A stretch of 64,000 nt of DNA from Roseiarcus sp963765375 (GTDB lineage Bacteria; Pseudomonadota; Alphaproteobacteria; Rhizobiales; Beijerinckiaceae). The translations under genes and the position numbers were made by a program. The notes under the pieces are model-generated. The model saw nothing but the letters and a program-made list of their open reading frames with translations. It was not told the DNA's origin and did no database searches. The stretch spans positions 124,001-188,000 of the forward strand of contig CAVXVZ010000007.1 of the NCBI GenBank assembly GCA_963765375.1. The letters are read 5' to 3'. Shown here piece by piece: positions 53,472-61,710 of the stretch; the stretch's first letter is position 1; each line of letters starts with the position of its first letter.

Positions 53472-54614
53472 TCAGGTTCGCAGCTGCGTCTTCAGCCATG
53501 CAAAGGCATCGTCCTGCATCGGCGCATCGAAGCGGTGGGGTCCGGGGTAGAATTCGCCGCGATATGAATCCGCCGCGGCCGCCGCCCGGTAGTGAGCGGA
53601 GATCCGCTTGTCGGCGCCGCGCATGCCGGCGGGCGTGAACAACGCGTCGTCCGACGCATACTGAACGAGCAATGGCGCTGGCGCGTGGCACGCCGCAAGA
53701 TCGGGCCAATCGCCACGGGCGCTCCAGCCGGCGGGAAAAAGCATCCAGGTGTGGGGAGCGACGCAAGAGTCGATCAGTTCGTCGTAGGTGCTCATCATGC
53801 CGACGATGGCGCAAGCGCGAAAGTGGTCCGAGGTCGCCCGCAAGACGGCGGCTCGCAAGCCGCCGCCTGACAGTCCGATGCATCCGACTTGGTCCGCGAT
53901 GACATCCGGACGCGCGCGAAGATAGTTGAGGGCTATGCGATCCTCATAGGCGACCACCGCGGTAATATTGGTCCCCAGCAGTGTGCAGTACTTCGCAATG
54001 ATGTGCTCGTGCGAATAGGCGGCGCCGTTGTAATGGTTGGCGGCTACGGAGGAGACCTCCGGGCCAAGGCCGGCCTCGACCGCCTTCGCGAGTCCACGTT
54101 CCATATCCGTCATCTCGTCGAGAGGAAACTTCCGGCTCCCCCACAGAAACGCGTCATGCGCGAGGACCACGAAACCTTCGCGAGCGAGCTGATTGGCGTA
54201 GGCTCGGCCGCCGTAATAGAGCTGACGAAAAGCCTCGAGTCCGGGAACAGGCCCGTCCGGTCCGTCTGCGATCTTTTCCTTGCCGCTCAATTTGTAGTGG
54301 CCGTGATCGTGTAGGGCTATGACCCCCGGGAGAGGTCCTTGCGCTTGAGCCGGCTTTAGAATCCAGGCGTGGGTCCGCGGCCCGTAGCCGACCGACCACG
54401 AGACTTCTTCGCCGTCGACGCCGTCCGCGCCCCATGAGCGTTCCAAGCGCGCATCTCCTGGCTGTTCCCCATGGGCCGTGAATCCAAAAACCTCCCATGC
54501 GTCCCTACGCGTAGTTTGCCCCGGAGGGGCGACCGGAAAAAGCGGCTTCTGCGCTTTCGCCACGTCAACAAAGGCGCCAAACGAGCCGAGATGGGCGTAA
54601 GGTGGTTGAGTCAT
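53472..54614 (-). CDS. alpha/beta-hydrolase of acetyl-xylan-esterase/dienelactone-hydrolase type
   Basis: The 380-residue protein has VIALHDHGHYKLSGKEKIAD (oxyanion region), the nucleophile in GCIGLSGGGLRAAV and a catalytic His near the end in GPHRFDAP. It resembles large esterases that remove acyl groups from glycosides or plant metabolites. It is on the minus strand, upstream of the AroE-like gene (69 bases), so the two may be one transcript in the sugar island. Its start is only 20 bases from the divergent orphan permease. Confidence 0.75.
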   Translation of the reverse strand: MTQPPYAHLGSFGAFVDVAKAQKPLFPVAPPGQTTRRDAWEVFGFTAHGEQPGDARLERSWGADGVDGEEVSWSVGYGPRTHAWILKPAQAQGPLPGVIALHDHGHYKLSGKEKIADGPDGPVPGLEAFRQLYYGGRAYANQLAREGFVVLAHDAFLWGSRKFPLDEMTDMERGLAKAVEAGLGPEVSSVAANHYNGAAYSHEHIIAKYCTLLGTNITAVVAYEDRIALNYLRARPDVIADQVGCIGLSGGGLRAAVLRATSDHFRACAIVGMMSTYDELIDSCVAPHTWMLFPAGWSARGDWPDLAACHAPAPLLVQYASDDALFTPAGMRGADKRISAHYRAAAAADSYRGEFYPGPHRFDAPMQDDAFAWLKTQLRT

Positions 54615-54634
54615 CGTTTCCCGCGTAAATCGAC

Positions 54635-55729
54635 GTGAGCGTATTCTTGGTCATGCTACTCCGCGCGCGGCAACGAAGCCACACCAGCTCCCAGAGCAGC
54701 AATGTCCTGCGCCGCCTTCGGGTTCCGATCTATGTGGCCTTAGGCGTCTGGACTCTGATCTGCCTGTTCCCTTTCTACTGGGCAGTCGCGACCTCGCTCA
54801 AAGGAGCCTTGGACATCGTCTCGGGACCCGTCTATCTCCCCTTTGTGGACTACGCGCCGTCCACGGAGGCTTGGAGATACATCCTCTTCGATTCTGGTGA
54901 CCGTTTTTTCGAGCGCTACCTCAATTCGATCCTGGTCGCGTCGGCCTCGACGGCACTCACCTTGTTCCTCGCAGCGCTGGCAGTCTACGGCCTCACCCGC
55001 TATCGCGACACACCCTGGCTCGGGTTGCTGCTGGGCGGGGCTGCGGCATTGATGATCGGCGCGGCCTTCCTATCGGGCGTCCCGCCCGGGCTCCCGATCA
55101 TTGCCGCACTCATTGCGTCGCTCTGCGCCGCTTCACTTTGGCGGAAGCCGCATACGGTCCAGAACCACGTGACGACGTTCGTCATACTCGCCAGCCGTAT
55201 TCTGCCGCCCGTGGTCGTCGTGCTGCCGATCTATCTCATGGCGCAACATTCGGGCATGCTTGATACACGCACCGCTTTGATTTTCGTCTACACGGCAGCA
55301 AACCTGCCGGTCTCCTTGTGGCTGCTTCAGCCGGTCTTCGGCTCAGCTAAAACCGAGCTCGAGGAGGCGGCGGAGCTCGACGGCACCTCCCGTCTGCGTG
55401 TTCTCATTGACATTGTCGTGCCGGGCTCTGCTCCGGGGGTCGTCGCAGCGGGCGCGCTCCTCTTCCTGCTGTGTTGGAACGAATACCTGTTTTCCGTCTA
55501 CCTTGCGCCCGACCGCGCGATGACCATGCCGCCCCTTCTGGCGGCGCAAATGTCCCTTCGCGAGCAGCAGGCCGGATCCGACGCGGAGGAGTGGGCGCGT
55601 CTGGCCGCCGCGATTGTGGCGATGACCGCACCCGTGGCCGCGGCGGCAGGACTCATGCAACGTCATCTTGCTCAGCGCATGGGGCTCCGCACGTTTGGCG
55701 AGGGTCCTTATGACATGAAGCAACGCTGA
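54635..55729 (+). CDS. orphan ABC sugar permease (MalG type)
   Basis: The 364-residue protein has several membrane helices (PIYVALGVWTLICLFPFYWA) and the EAA loop ELEEAAELDGTSRLRVLIDI. No MalF, binding-protein or ATPase gene accompanies it. The start used is a GTG 20 bases from the divergent hydrolase, which leaves little room for promoters; ATG at 54653 is an alternative. It is probably a leftover of a third importer. Homology with the MalG gene at 50.3 kb is high enough to suggest a duplication. Confidence 0.82.
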   Translation: MSVFLVMLLRARQRSHTSSQSSNVLRRLRVPIYVALGVWTLICLFPFYWAVATSLKGALDIVSGPVYLPFVDYAPSTEAWRYILFDSGDRFFERYLNSILVASASTALTLFLAALAVYGLTRYRDTPWLGLLLGGAAALMIGAAFLSGVPPGLPIIAALIASLCAASLWRKPHTVQNHVTTFVILASRILPPVVVVLPIYLMAQHSGMLDTRTALIFVYTAANLPVSLWLLQPVFGSAKTELEEAAELDGTSRLRVLIDIVVPGSAPGVVAAGALLFLLCWNEYLFSVYLAPDRAMTMPPLLAAQMSLREQQAGSDAEEWARLAAAIVAMTAPVAAAAGLMQRHLAQRMGLRTFGEGPYDMKQR

Positions 55730-55835
55730 AGTTTTGCGAATGCTTGGGGGCCGGTAAGGACGCGCAGAGAATTCTGACTCCGACGGATGCGGGGAGGCTT
55801 TCACATCCTGGCTAAAAATAATTTCTCCCGGCTCG

Positions 55836-55860
55836 GGAACAAAATCCCCGGCCCGCGGTT
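55836..55860 (+). promoter_or_regulatory. putative EcfG-type promoter of phyR
   Basis: GGAAC at 55836-55840, a 16-base spacer and GGTT at 55857-55860 match the general stress response sigma EcfG consensus GGAAC-N16/17-CGTT in three of four -10 bases. It lies about 170 bases upstream of phyR in the 300-base gap 55730-56029, which has no gene. Confidence 0.5.
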
Positions 55861-56029
55861 TTGCAGCGGTGTGAACTCGATTCCATTGATCATCATTGCG
55901 CCGCAGGACTTTGTCCGCACAGAGTCCCCCTTGCCAAACTCCCTCACGGATCCGGGTACGAATCCGGGCGCCATTGCGCGTCGCCTGAAATCATCGCCAT
56001 TTTGACGTCCGACCACGAGGAGGAATGAC

Positions 56030-56842
56030 ATGTCGATCTCAGACGCCGTTGCGCCGCACATAGCCTTCCTGCGCCGGTTCGCGCGCGCGCTGAGCGGGAC
56101 CCAGGCCGGCGGCGACGGCTACGTCGCGGCCACGCTCGAGGCGATTCTGGCGGACCCTGATTGTTTCGACACTGAGCTCGATCCAAAAGTCGCGCTCTAC
56201 AAGCTGTTCCTGCGCGGCTGGCGCAACGTGCCAACCAACAATTACGTCGACGTTCCGATCTTCGGCGATGAAGCCTCGGCAAATAGAAATCTCGCCGCAA
56301 TCTCGATTGAGCCTCGGATCGCCTTCCTTTTGAGCGCGGTTAAGTCTTTCACTCCAAGGGAAATCGCTCAAACGCTCGATTGCAAAGAAGCAGAAGCGGC
56401 TGACCTTATCGACCGCGCCGGACGCGAGATTTCGGAACAAATCCGTACGTCCGTGCTGATCATCGAGGATGAGCCTCTCATCGCCCTCGACATCCAGACG
56501 CTCGTCGAACAGTTGGGGCACGACGTCACGACAATCGCTCGGACCCATGCGGAGGCGGTGCGGGCGGCGCTCAAGCGTCGTCCTGGACTCATCCTTGCCG
56601 ACATCCAACTTGCGGACGGCAGCTCGGGGCTCGACGCAGTCAATGAGATCCTGGGATTGCAGGAAGTCCCGGTGATTTTCATCACCGCCTTTCCTGAGCG
56701 GTTTCTCACCGGGCAGGCGCCCGAGCCGGCATTCCTGATCACCAAGCCGTTCAGCGCGGATTCGGTCAAGGCCGTGGTCAGCCAAGCCCTTTTCTTCGAT
56801 CGCAAGTCGCAAAGGTCCATGGCGAAGGCGGCGACCGGGTGA
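56030..56842 (+). CDS. phyR: general stress response regulator PhyR
   Basis: The 270-residue protein has the sigma-like domain (residues 1 to about 140: IAFLRRFARALSGTQAGGDG and FTPREIAQTLDCKEAEAADL) and a response-regulator receiver domain (SVLIIEDEPLIALDIQTLVE with the acidic pocket, LILADIQLADGSSGLDA with the phosphorylated Asp, and the conserved Lys in FLITKPFSADS). When phosphorylated, PhyR binds NepR through the sigma-like domain and frees EcfG. It is preceded by an EcfG-like promoter. Confidence 0.95.
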   Translation: MSISDAVAPHIAFLRRFARALSGTQAGGDGYVAATLEAILADPDCFDTELDPKVALYKLFLRGWRNVPTNNYVDVPIFGDEASANRNLAAISIEPRIAFLLSAVKSFTPREIAQTLDCKEAEAADLIDRAGREISEQIRTSVLIIEDEPLIALDIQTLVEQLGHDVTTIARTHAEAVRAALKRRPGLILADIQLADGSSGLDAVNEILGLQEVPVIFITAFPERFLTGQAPEPAFLITKPFSADSVKAVVSQALFFDRKSQRSMAKAATG

Positions 56843-57340
56843 TTGAAACCCGGGCCGACGCCGGCCGCGGGCTATGCCTCCTCGCGGTCTTTTGTGGACC
56901 GGCCGGCCGAAGGCCCAAAACATTTTTCGTGGGGCGCGGAACCTTCGTTCTCCCTGCGCGTCTGGGTACCGAGAACATCTGATACGAGGAAGCCCGCGCG
57001 ATATTATGAATTCTGCCTCATCGGCAGAGATGGCGCGAGGCTGCGGCGTGAACGTCACGTGGCGTCCGACCTCGAAACGGTATGGGGTCGGGTATTCCGT
57101 ATGGCGGAGATCGAGAGCGAACGGGGCAGGCAAATCCAGGTCTTGGACGACCAAGGGAGGATCGTAATTGGCATAGGCGCCAAGGCGGCAACGCTTTCCG
57201 CTCAACATTTTCGATTGCTGCGGGGCCGTCCCGCGCGCTTCGGGCGAAGATTGTCGCACGTCTTGATTGACGTCCGCCGGCGGCCTTGTCCGACAATCGG
57301 GAACGTAGTCTCTTCGGCTGGCGAACAGAATCAGGCGTAA
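56843..57340 (+). CDS. hypothetical DUF6894-like small protein
   Basis: The open frame starts TTG at 56843, overlapping the phyR stop, but the conserved-looking part begins only near 57000 (YYEFCLIGRDGARLRRERHV, then VWGRVFRMAEIESERGRQIQ and VLDDQGRIVIGIG). This resembles DUF6894-type proteins of Rhizobiales (RxRxVxDExGxxx pattern), which are small and of unknown function. A gaggaag ribosome-like site at 56988 has no start codon at the right distance, so the true start may be lost or misread. It lies between phyR and a sensor kinase. Confidence 0.4.
   Translation: MKPGPTPAAGYASSRSFVDRPAEGPKHFSWGAEPSFSLRVWVPRTSDTRKPARYYEFCLIGRDGARLRRERHVASDLETVWGRVFRMAEIESERGRQIQVLDDQGRIVIGIGAKAATLSAQHFRLLRGRPARFGRRLSHVLIDVRRRPCPTIGNVVSSAGEQNQA
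56938..56962 (+). promoter_or_regulatory. weak EcfG-type promoter candidate
   Basis: GGAAC at 56938-56942, N16, CGTC at 56959-56962. Three of four -10 bases match. It would drive the small DUF6894-like gene or the sensor kinase. Confidence 0.35.
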
Positions 57341-57465
57341 CTTGGGATCGATATTGTGGCTCGACGAATTGCGTCCACGCACGGTGGATGGGGGGGCGCC
57401 TGGGAGGGTTTCCGCAGGAGGAGGCTTTCACCCTTCCTAAGGATTTGGCTGACAAAACTGGCGCC

Positions 57466-59535
57466 ATGGTCAAGTCCCGTTCGCTGAGCTGGCGTTTGGG
57501 CATATTGACGCTTGTCGTCGTCCTGCCGCTGGTCGTCTTCGCGTTGGTGATGATGGGTTGGATCGCCTATAGCGATCGAGAAGCGACTCGGAAGGCGCTG
57601 ATTGACGACGCTTCCGCCTTGGCTGACGATGTGGCGCGCGAAATCGACGCTCATTTCCTGTTGTCGACGGCTCTCTCTCATTCGAGCCTCCTCCGGCAAG
57701 GCGACTTGGCCGGCTTCGCCGAGCAAGCCCGCGAAATTCTTGCCGAAGCGCCCGGGGTGACCTTGATCGTGTCGACCCCGGACGGTCATCCCGTATTGAG
57801 CATCCCTGCGCTCTCTTCGCATTCGCCGCTGCTGCGAGACCGCGCCGCGCTGGTCAGTCGAGCGATTGGATCTGGCTCCACATTTCTCTCCGACGTCAGC
57901 GCGGACCCCGCTTTGCCGGAGGCGCACGCTTCGATCGAAAGTGCGGTCTTCGTCGATGGCGAACCGACGTACGAGATGGCAATGATTCTTGCGCTGGAAC
58001 AATTCCAGCGTCTTTTGGAGCGCCAGAAACTCCCGGAAAGCTGGCTATCGGGCATCGTCGACCGTGAGGGCGCTTTTGTCGCCCGTTTGCCGAGCGACCC
58101 CGGCGTTGCCGGCACGCTCGCGAGCCAGGAGTTTCGCGATGCGACCCGGCGTCCGCCCAAATCGATCGTCACCCACACTTCCATCAGCGGACAAAAGGTC
58201 GTATCCGCCTACGCGCCGGTTTCCGGCGGTTGGACCGTCGGCGTCGCTGCGGGCGCAAGCGAGCTCGGACTTGGACCCGGCGCTTTTCTCCTCACGTCGA
58301 TCCTCGCGGCCTTGGCAATAACGGGCAGCCTCGTTTTGTCCTATCTGAACAGCCGCGCACTGGCGCGAAAGATGCGAGAATTGGAATCAAAGACAGAGAA
58401 TGTTTTCACCGGCGCGCCAATCGCCGACGCGCCGACCGGCGTTCGTGAGTTCGACCGCCTCGGCGACGCCTTGGCAAGAGCGTCCAAGCTTCTCTCTCTG
58501 CGGTCAGATGAACAGCATCGCGCCGAGCAGGAACTGCGAACGAGCGAAGAACACTTTCGGCTTCTGGCTGACAGCCTGCCTCAGCTGGTTTGGACAGCGC
58601 GCCCCGACGGCCGCATTGAGTACACGAGCGCGCGCCGCGAAAAGTATGGAGCAATAGGCCGGACCGATTGGGAAGGAATCATCCACCCCGACGATCGGCG
58701 GGCGACGGCGGAAACGTGGCTCCGGGCGAGCGAGGCCGGCGTCCCCTATGAAATGGAGCACCGCCTGTTTGCGATTGGAAAAGGATACACGTGGCACCTC
58801 AGCCGAGCGTCGCCCCTGCTTGATGCAAAAGGAAAGGTCGTCAGATGGTATGGCACGACCACCGATATCGACGATCAAAAACAGCGCGAGGAGAATGTTC
58901 GGGACCTCTTGGCCGAGGTCAATCATCGTTCCCGCAATCTGCTCGCTGTCGCACAGGCCATTGCGCGCTGCGGCGTCTCGACCGCGACCACGATCCACGA
59001 ATTTGAAGAGCGATATTCCGACCGGCTACTTGGACTGGCGGCCAGTCAGGATTTGCTGACTGAGCGGAATTGGCAGGGGGTGCCGCTCGAGGCCCTGGTG
59101 CGGGCGCAAGTGGTGCTTCCTTCAGACTGGGGGGGAAAGCGCTTTGCGAGCGAGGGACCGTTGGTCCTGCTGAGCCCGAATGCGACCCAGACGCTCGGTC
59201 TTGCGCTGCATGAGCTTTGCAGCAACGCTCTCAAGCATGGCGCGCTCTCGAACGATCACGGGGATGTCTCCCTTGTCTGGCGGATCGACGAAAGCGGCGC
59301 TGAGCCCAACTTCGAGATCGCGTGGCGCGAACGCGGCGGACCGCAAGTGAGTGCGGCGCCGGTGTCAGGATTCGGCGCCGTTGTGCTCGAACGTCTGACG
59401 GCCGCTGGTCTCAACGCGTCATCAACCCTCAGTTTTGACCCCGAAGGCTTGACGTGGCGGCTGATTGCGCCGCTGCGCGAGATCGTGAAGACTGGAGCCG
59501 GCGAGTCCCAGTCCCCCCAAACACTGCAGGGATGA
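57466..59535 (+). CDS. membrane HWE-family sensor histidine kinase with cache and PAS domains
   Basis: The 689-residue protein begins MVKSRSLSWRLGILTLVVVL (TM1), a periplasmic cache-like domain (residues about 40-275), TM2 (LLTSILAALAITGSLVLSYL), a HAMP-like coil, a PAS domain (LPQLVWTARPDGRIEYTSA near 375), then the HWE kinase core: EVNHRSRNLLAVAQAIARCG with the phosphorylated His, LHELCSNALKHGALS (N box) and WRERGGP. HWE kinases phosphorylate PhyR in the stress response, and adjacency to phyR supports it. The ATG at 57466 is chosen because the preceding 60 residues have no conserved fold. Confidence 0.88.
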   Translation: MVKSRSLSWRLGILTLVVVLPLVVFALVMMGWIAYSDREATRKALIDDASALADDVAREIDAHFLLSTALSHSSLLRQGDLAGFAEQAREILAEAPGVTLIVSTPDGHPVLSIPALSSHSPLLRDRAALVSRAIGSGSTFLSDVSADPALPEAHASIESAVFVDGEPTYEMAMILALEQFQRLLERQKLPESWLSGIVDREGAFVARLPSDPGVAGTLASQEFRDATRRPPKSIVTHTSISGQKVVSAYAPVSGGWTVGVAAGASELGLGPGAFLLTSILAALAITGSLVLSYLNSRALARKMRELESKTENVFTGAPIADAPTGVREFDRLGDALARASKLLSLRSDEQHRAEQELRTSEEHFRLLADSLPQLVWTARPDGRIEYTSARREKYGAIGRTDWEGIIHPDDRRATAETWLRASEAGVPYEMEHRLFAIGKGYTWHLSRASPLLDAKGKVVRWYGTTTDIDDQKQREENVRDLLAEVNHRSRNLLAVAQAIARCGVSTATTIHEFEERYSDRLLGLAASQDLLTERNWQGVPLEALVRAQVVLPSDWGGKRFASEGPLVLLSPNATQTLGLALHELCSNALKHGALSNDHGDVSLVWRIDESGAEPNFEIAWRERGGPQVSAAPVSGFGAVVLERLTAAGLNASSTLSFDPEGLTWRLIAPLREIVKTGAGESQSPQTLQG

Positions 59536-59631
59536 GTCGCGGCTGATCGAGCATGGTGGGTCAATTCGCCGCGGGTCGCGCGATGGACCGGGGGCGCTTT
59601 CTTCTGTCGCGGGTGCAGTGAGCGATTTTAT

Positions 59632-59656
59632 GGAACCGCGTGCCGGTCGCGGCGAT
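59632..59656 (+). promoter_or_regulatory. EcfG-type promoter candidate upstream of nepR
   Basis: GGAAC at 59632-59636, N16, CGAT at 59653-59656 (three of four -10 bases). It agrees with the start at 59681 with a short leader and a gggggagag ribosome site. Confidence 0.4.
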
Positions 59657-59680
59657 ATGACGTTGGGGGGAGAGTTGCGA

Positions 59681-59872
59681 ATGCCTGAGAAAACTCCAGG
59701 AAGATCGCGGAAGAAGCCGACGAAGGCTGCCGCCTCGGCCGGCGCGTCGCCTGGAGTGGATCAATATATCGCGGGCCAGCTAAAGGCCATCTACAATGAG
59801 GTGGCTGATGAGCCCATTCCCGATCGACTTCTGCAGTTGCTCGAACGGCTCGACCGCGGCGGGAAACGCTGA
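59681..59872 (+). CDS. nepR: anti-sigma factor NepR
   Basis: The 63-residue protein has the NepR core YIAGQLKAIYNEVADEPIPD followed by RLLQLLERLDRG, the two helices that bind EcfG and PhyR, after a basic disordered N-terminus (KTPGRSRKKPTKAAASAGA). It keeps EcfG inactive until PhyR captures it. The ecfG sigma gene that normally follows is absent; the next gene on the opposite strand is a kinase. Confidence 0.88.
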   Translation: MPEKTPGRSRKKPTKAAASAGASPGVDQYIAGQLKAIYNEVADEPIPDRLLQLLERLDRGGKR

Positions 59873-59962
59873 AAGCAGCAGGGTCGGCCAATATCGTCCG
59901 GGCGGCAAGTGAACCCGCGCCGTTCGTCCGGCGCCCAAGCCCAACCAGAAAAGGTTGCGCGC

Positions 59963-61171
59963 CTACGGAGCCAGCGGCGCGGTGAGGATGAACTCGGCGC
60001 CGGGGCGGTGCGGGACGACCGCCAGCGTCGCGTCCAGCTGTCCGGCCAGGGAATGGATCATTCGAGTGCCTAATCCTTTCCCCTTGCCGATCTCGAAATC
60101 GTCGGGAAGACCAGTGCCCTCGTCGCGAACCGAGAGCGAAAATAGGCTGCCGTCACTGGTCGTGGCCACGTTCACCCATATCCGGCCGGGACCATCGCCA
60201 AGGTAGGCGTGCTTTGCGGCGTTCGACACGAGCTCGTTGACGATCAGCGCCGATGAAATCGCACGGTCGACAGAGATGACAATCCCCGGCTGCGCCTGAA
60301 CGAGAATCTCGCATTGCGAGAAGCTGGCGCCCAGGTCCCTGCAAATGGCTTCGATGTATCGCCCGACATCGAACCGCTCGATGTCCGAGGATTGATACAA
60401 TTGCTCGTGCACCCTGGCGATGGCGGCCACGCGGAGCGTCGCGTCTTCGAGATGCCGGGCGAATTCGGGCTCGCTGTTCTCGCGCGCCTGGAGGCGTAGC
60501 ATGCTGACGACGAGCGCCAGGCTGTTCTTCACCCGATGGTTCATCTCCTTGATGAGAAACTGATGACGCTCGAGCGCGGCTTGGAGATTACGCTCGTGCC
60601 GCTCGCGCTCGATCGCCATCCCCAGGATGTTGGCTGCGCCCTGCAGGAACGCGAGATCATGCTCGACGAACATCTCATCCGATCGGCTGTCGACCTCCAG
60701 AACCCCGAACGGCCGTCCGTCTCCCTGCAATATGACGTTCATTGCGCGATGAATTCCATGCCCGACAAGAATCTCCGGCGTTCTGAAGCGTTCCTCGGTG
60801 TCGAGATGGTTGGAGATCACAGGCTGGCCGGTTTTCAGCGCAAATCCGGCGGGGGAAGCGAGGTCCGCGCCGATGCTGGCGACGCCAACAACGCCTGGAT
60901 CCCACCCGACCCCCGCCCTGACCAGAAAGCGGTTTTCGGCAGGAATATATTCGAGCACTTTGCAAAACTCGGTGCGAAGACCCTCCGCGGTCAACCGCGC
61001 GGTATCCGCGAGCAGGTGGTCAAACCCTGGTCCTTGCAACGCGCCCACTCCGAGCACGGCAAGGATTTCTTGCTGCCGAATGCGTTGATGCAAAGCGCGC
61101 AGAGTCAGGTCTGATGCTCCGCTCGCGATTTTGTCGTCGACAGGCGGAACCGCGCTATCGGAGGACGGCAT
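59963..61171 (-). CDS. GAF-HisKA_2 sensor histidine kinase
   Basis: The 402-residue soluble protein has an N-terminal GAF domain (residues about 40-190, with FCKVLEYIPAENRFLVRAGV and HLAFLQGAANILGMAIERER-like DLAFLQGAANILGMAIER), and a HisKA_2 core: KEMNHRVKNSLALVVSMLRL with the phosphorylated His, LIVNELVSNAAKHAYL and SVRDEGTGLPDDFEIG plus KGLGTRMIHSLAGQL. Such kinases feed PhyR in several alphaproteobacteria. It lies between nepR and csbD on the minus strand. Confidence 0.88.
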   Translation of the reverse strand: MPSSDSAVPPVDDKIASGASDLTLRALHQRIRQQEILAVLGVGALQGPGFDHLLADTARLTAEGLRTEFCKVLEYIPAENRFLVRAGVGWDPGVVGVASIGADLASPAGFALKTGQPVISNHLDTEERFRTPEILVGHGIHRAMNVILQGDGRPFGVLEVDSRSDEMFVEHDLAFLQGAANILGMAIERERHERNLQAALERHQFLIKEMNHRVKNSLALVVSMLRLQARENSEPEFARHLEDATLRVAAIARVHEQLYQSSDIERFDVGRYIEAICRDLGASFSQCEILVQAQPGIVISVDRAISSALIVNELVSNAAKHAYLGDGPGRIWVNVATTSDGSLFSLSVRDEGTGLPDDFEIGKGKGLGTRMIHSLAGQLDATLAVVPHRPGAEFILTAPLAP

Positions 61172-61400
61172 CGGATCGGCTATGCGGCATGCGCCTCTGG
61201 GGGACCCCTAGGTTCATGCCTGCCAATTTACGCCGACGCGCGCGAGCGCGCCAGTGCGGTCTCAATCAGCATCCGTCTGGTCTACCAGGAGGACCGGTCC
61301 CATCCTTGCCCGTTTCCGCGTCTTGCACCCAACAGCGCCTGGTTGCTCGCGAGCGAAAGGGCGGCGCTTTGGCCGCGGCCGCGCCGACGGCGTCATCTCT

Positions 61401-61425
61401 GGAACAGACTGGCCGACGCGCCGTT
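61401..61425 (+). promoter_or_regulatory. EcfG-type promoter of csbD (perfect consensus)
   Basis: GGAAC at 61401-61405, exactly 16 bases, CGTT at 61422-61425. The ggagg ribosome site of csbD follows 16 bases later. This is the best EcfG match in the window. Confidence 0.75.
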
Positions 61426-61451
61426 TATGCGCTGGGTTACGGAGGTCACCA

Positions 61452-61655
61452 GACTGGAATCGGGTCGCGGGGAATTGGAAGCAGGTGAAGGGCGCGGTCA
61501 AGCAGAAGTGGGGAAAGCTGACCGACGGCGATCTCACCGAAATTGACGGCCAGCGCGAACGGCTCGAGGGGGTAATTCAGGAGCGCTACGGAATCGCCAG
61601 GGACGAAACCCGCAAGCAAGTCGACGCGTGGTATCAAAGCCAGGGTTGGGAATAG
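61452..61655 (+). pseudogene. CsbD-family stress protein, start codon missing
   Basis: The 67-residue CsbD protein is DWNRVAGNWKQVKGAVKQKW then GKLTDGDLTEIDGQRERLEG, ending ARDETRKQVDAWYQSQGWE, complete relative to the family. A ggaggtcacc site is 10 bases upstream, but where ATG GAC TGG is expected the sequence reads aGACTGG: two bases (tg) are missing, so no start is left. This could be a sequencing error or a real loss. A perfect EcfG promoter precedes it, so the gene belongs to the stress regulon. Confidence 0.75.
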
Positions 61656-61710
61656 GCGAGGCTGATCTAGGACCCGCGGCGACGGTCCTTTCTATCCGAC
61701 GCCTGGGGAG

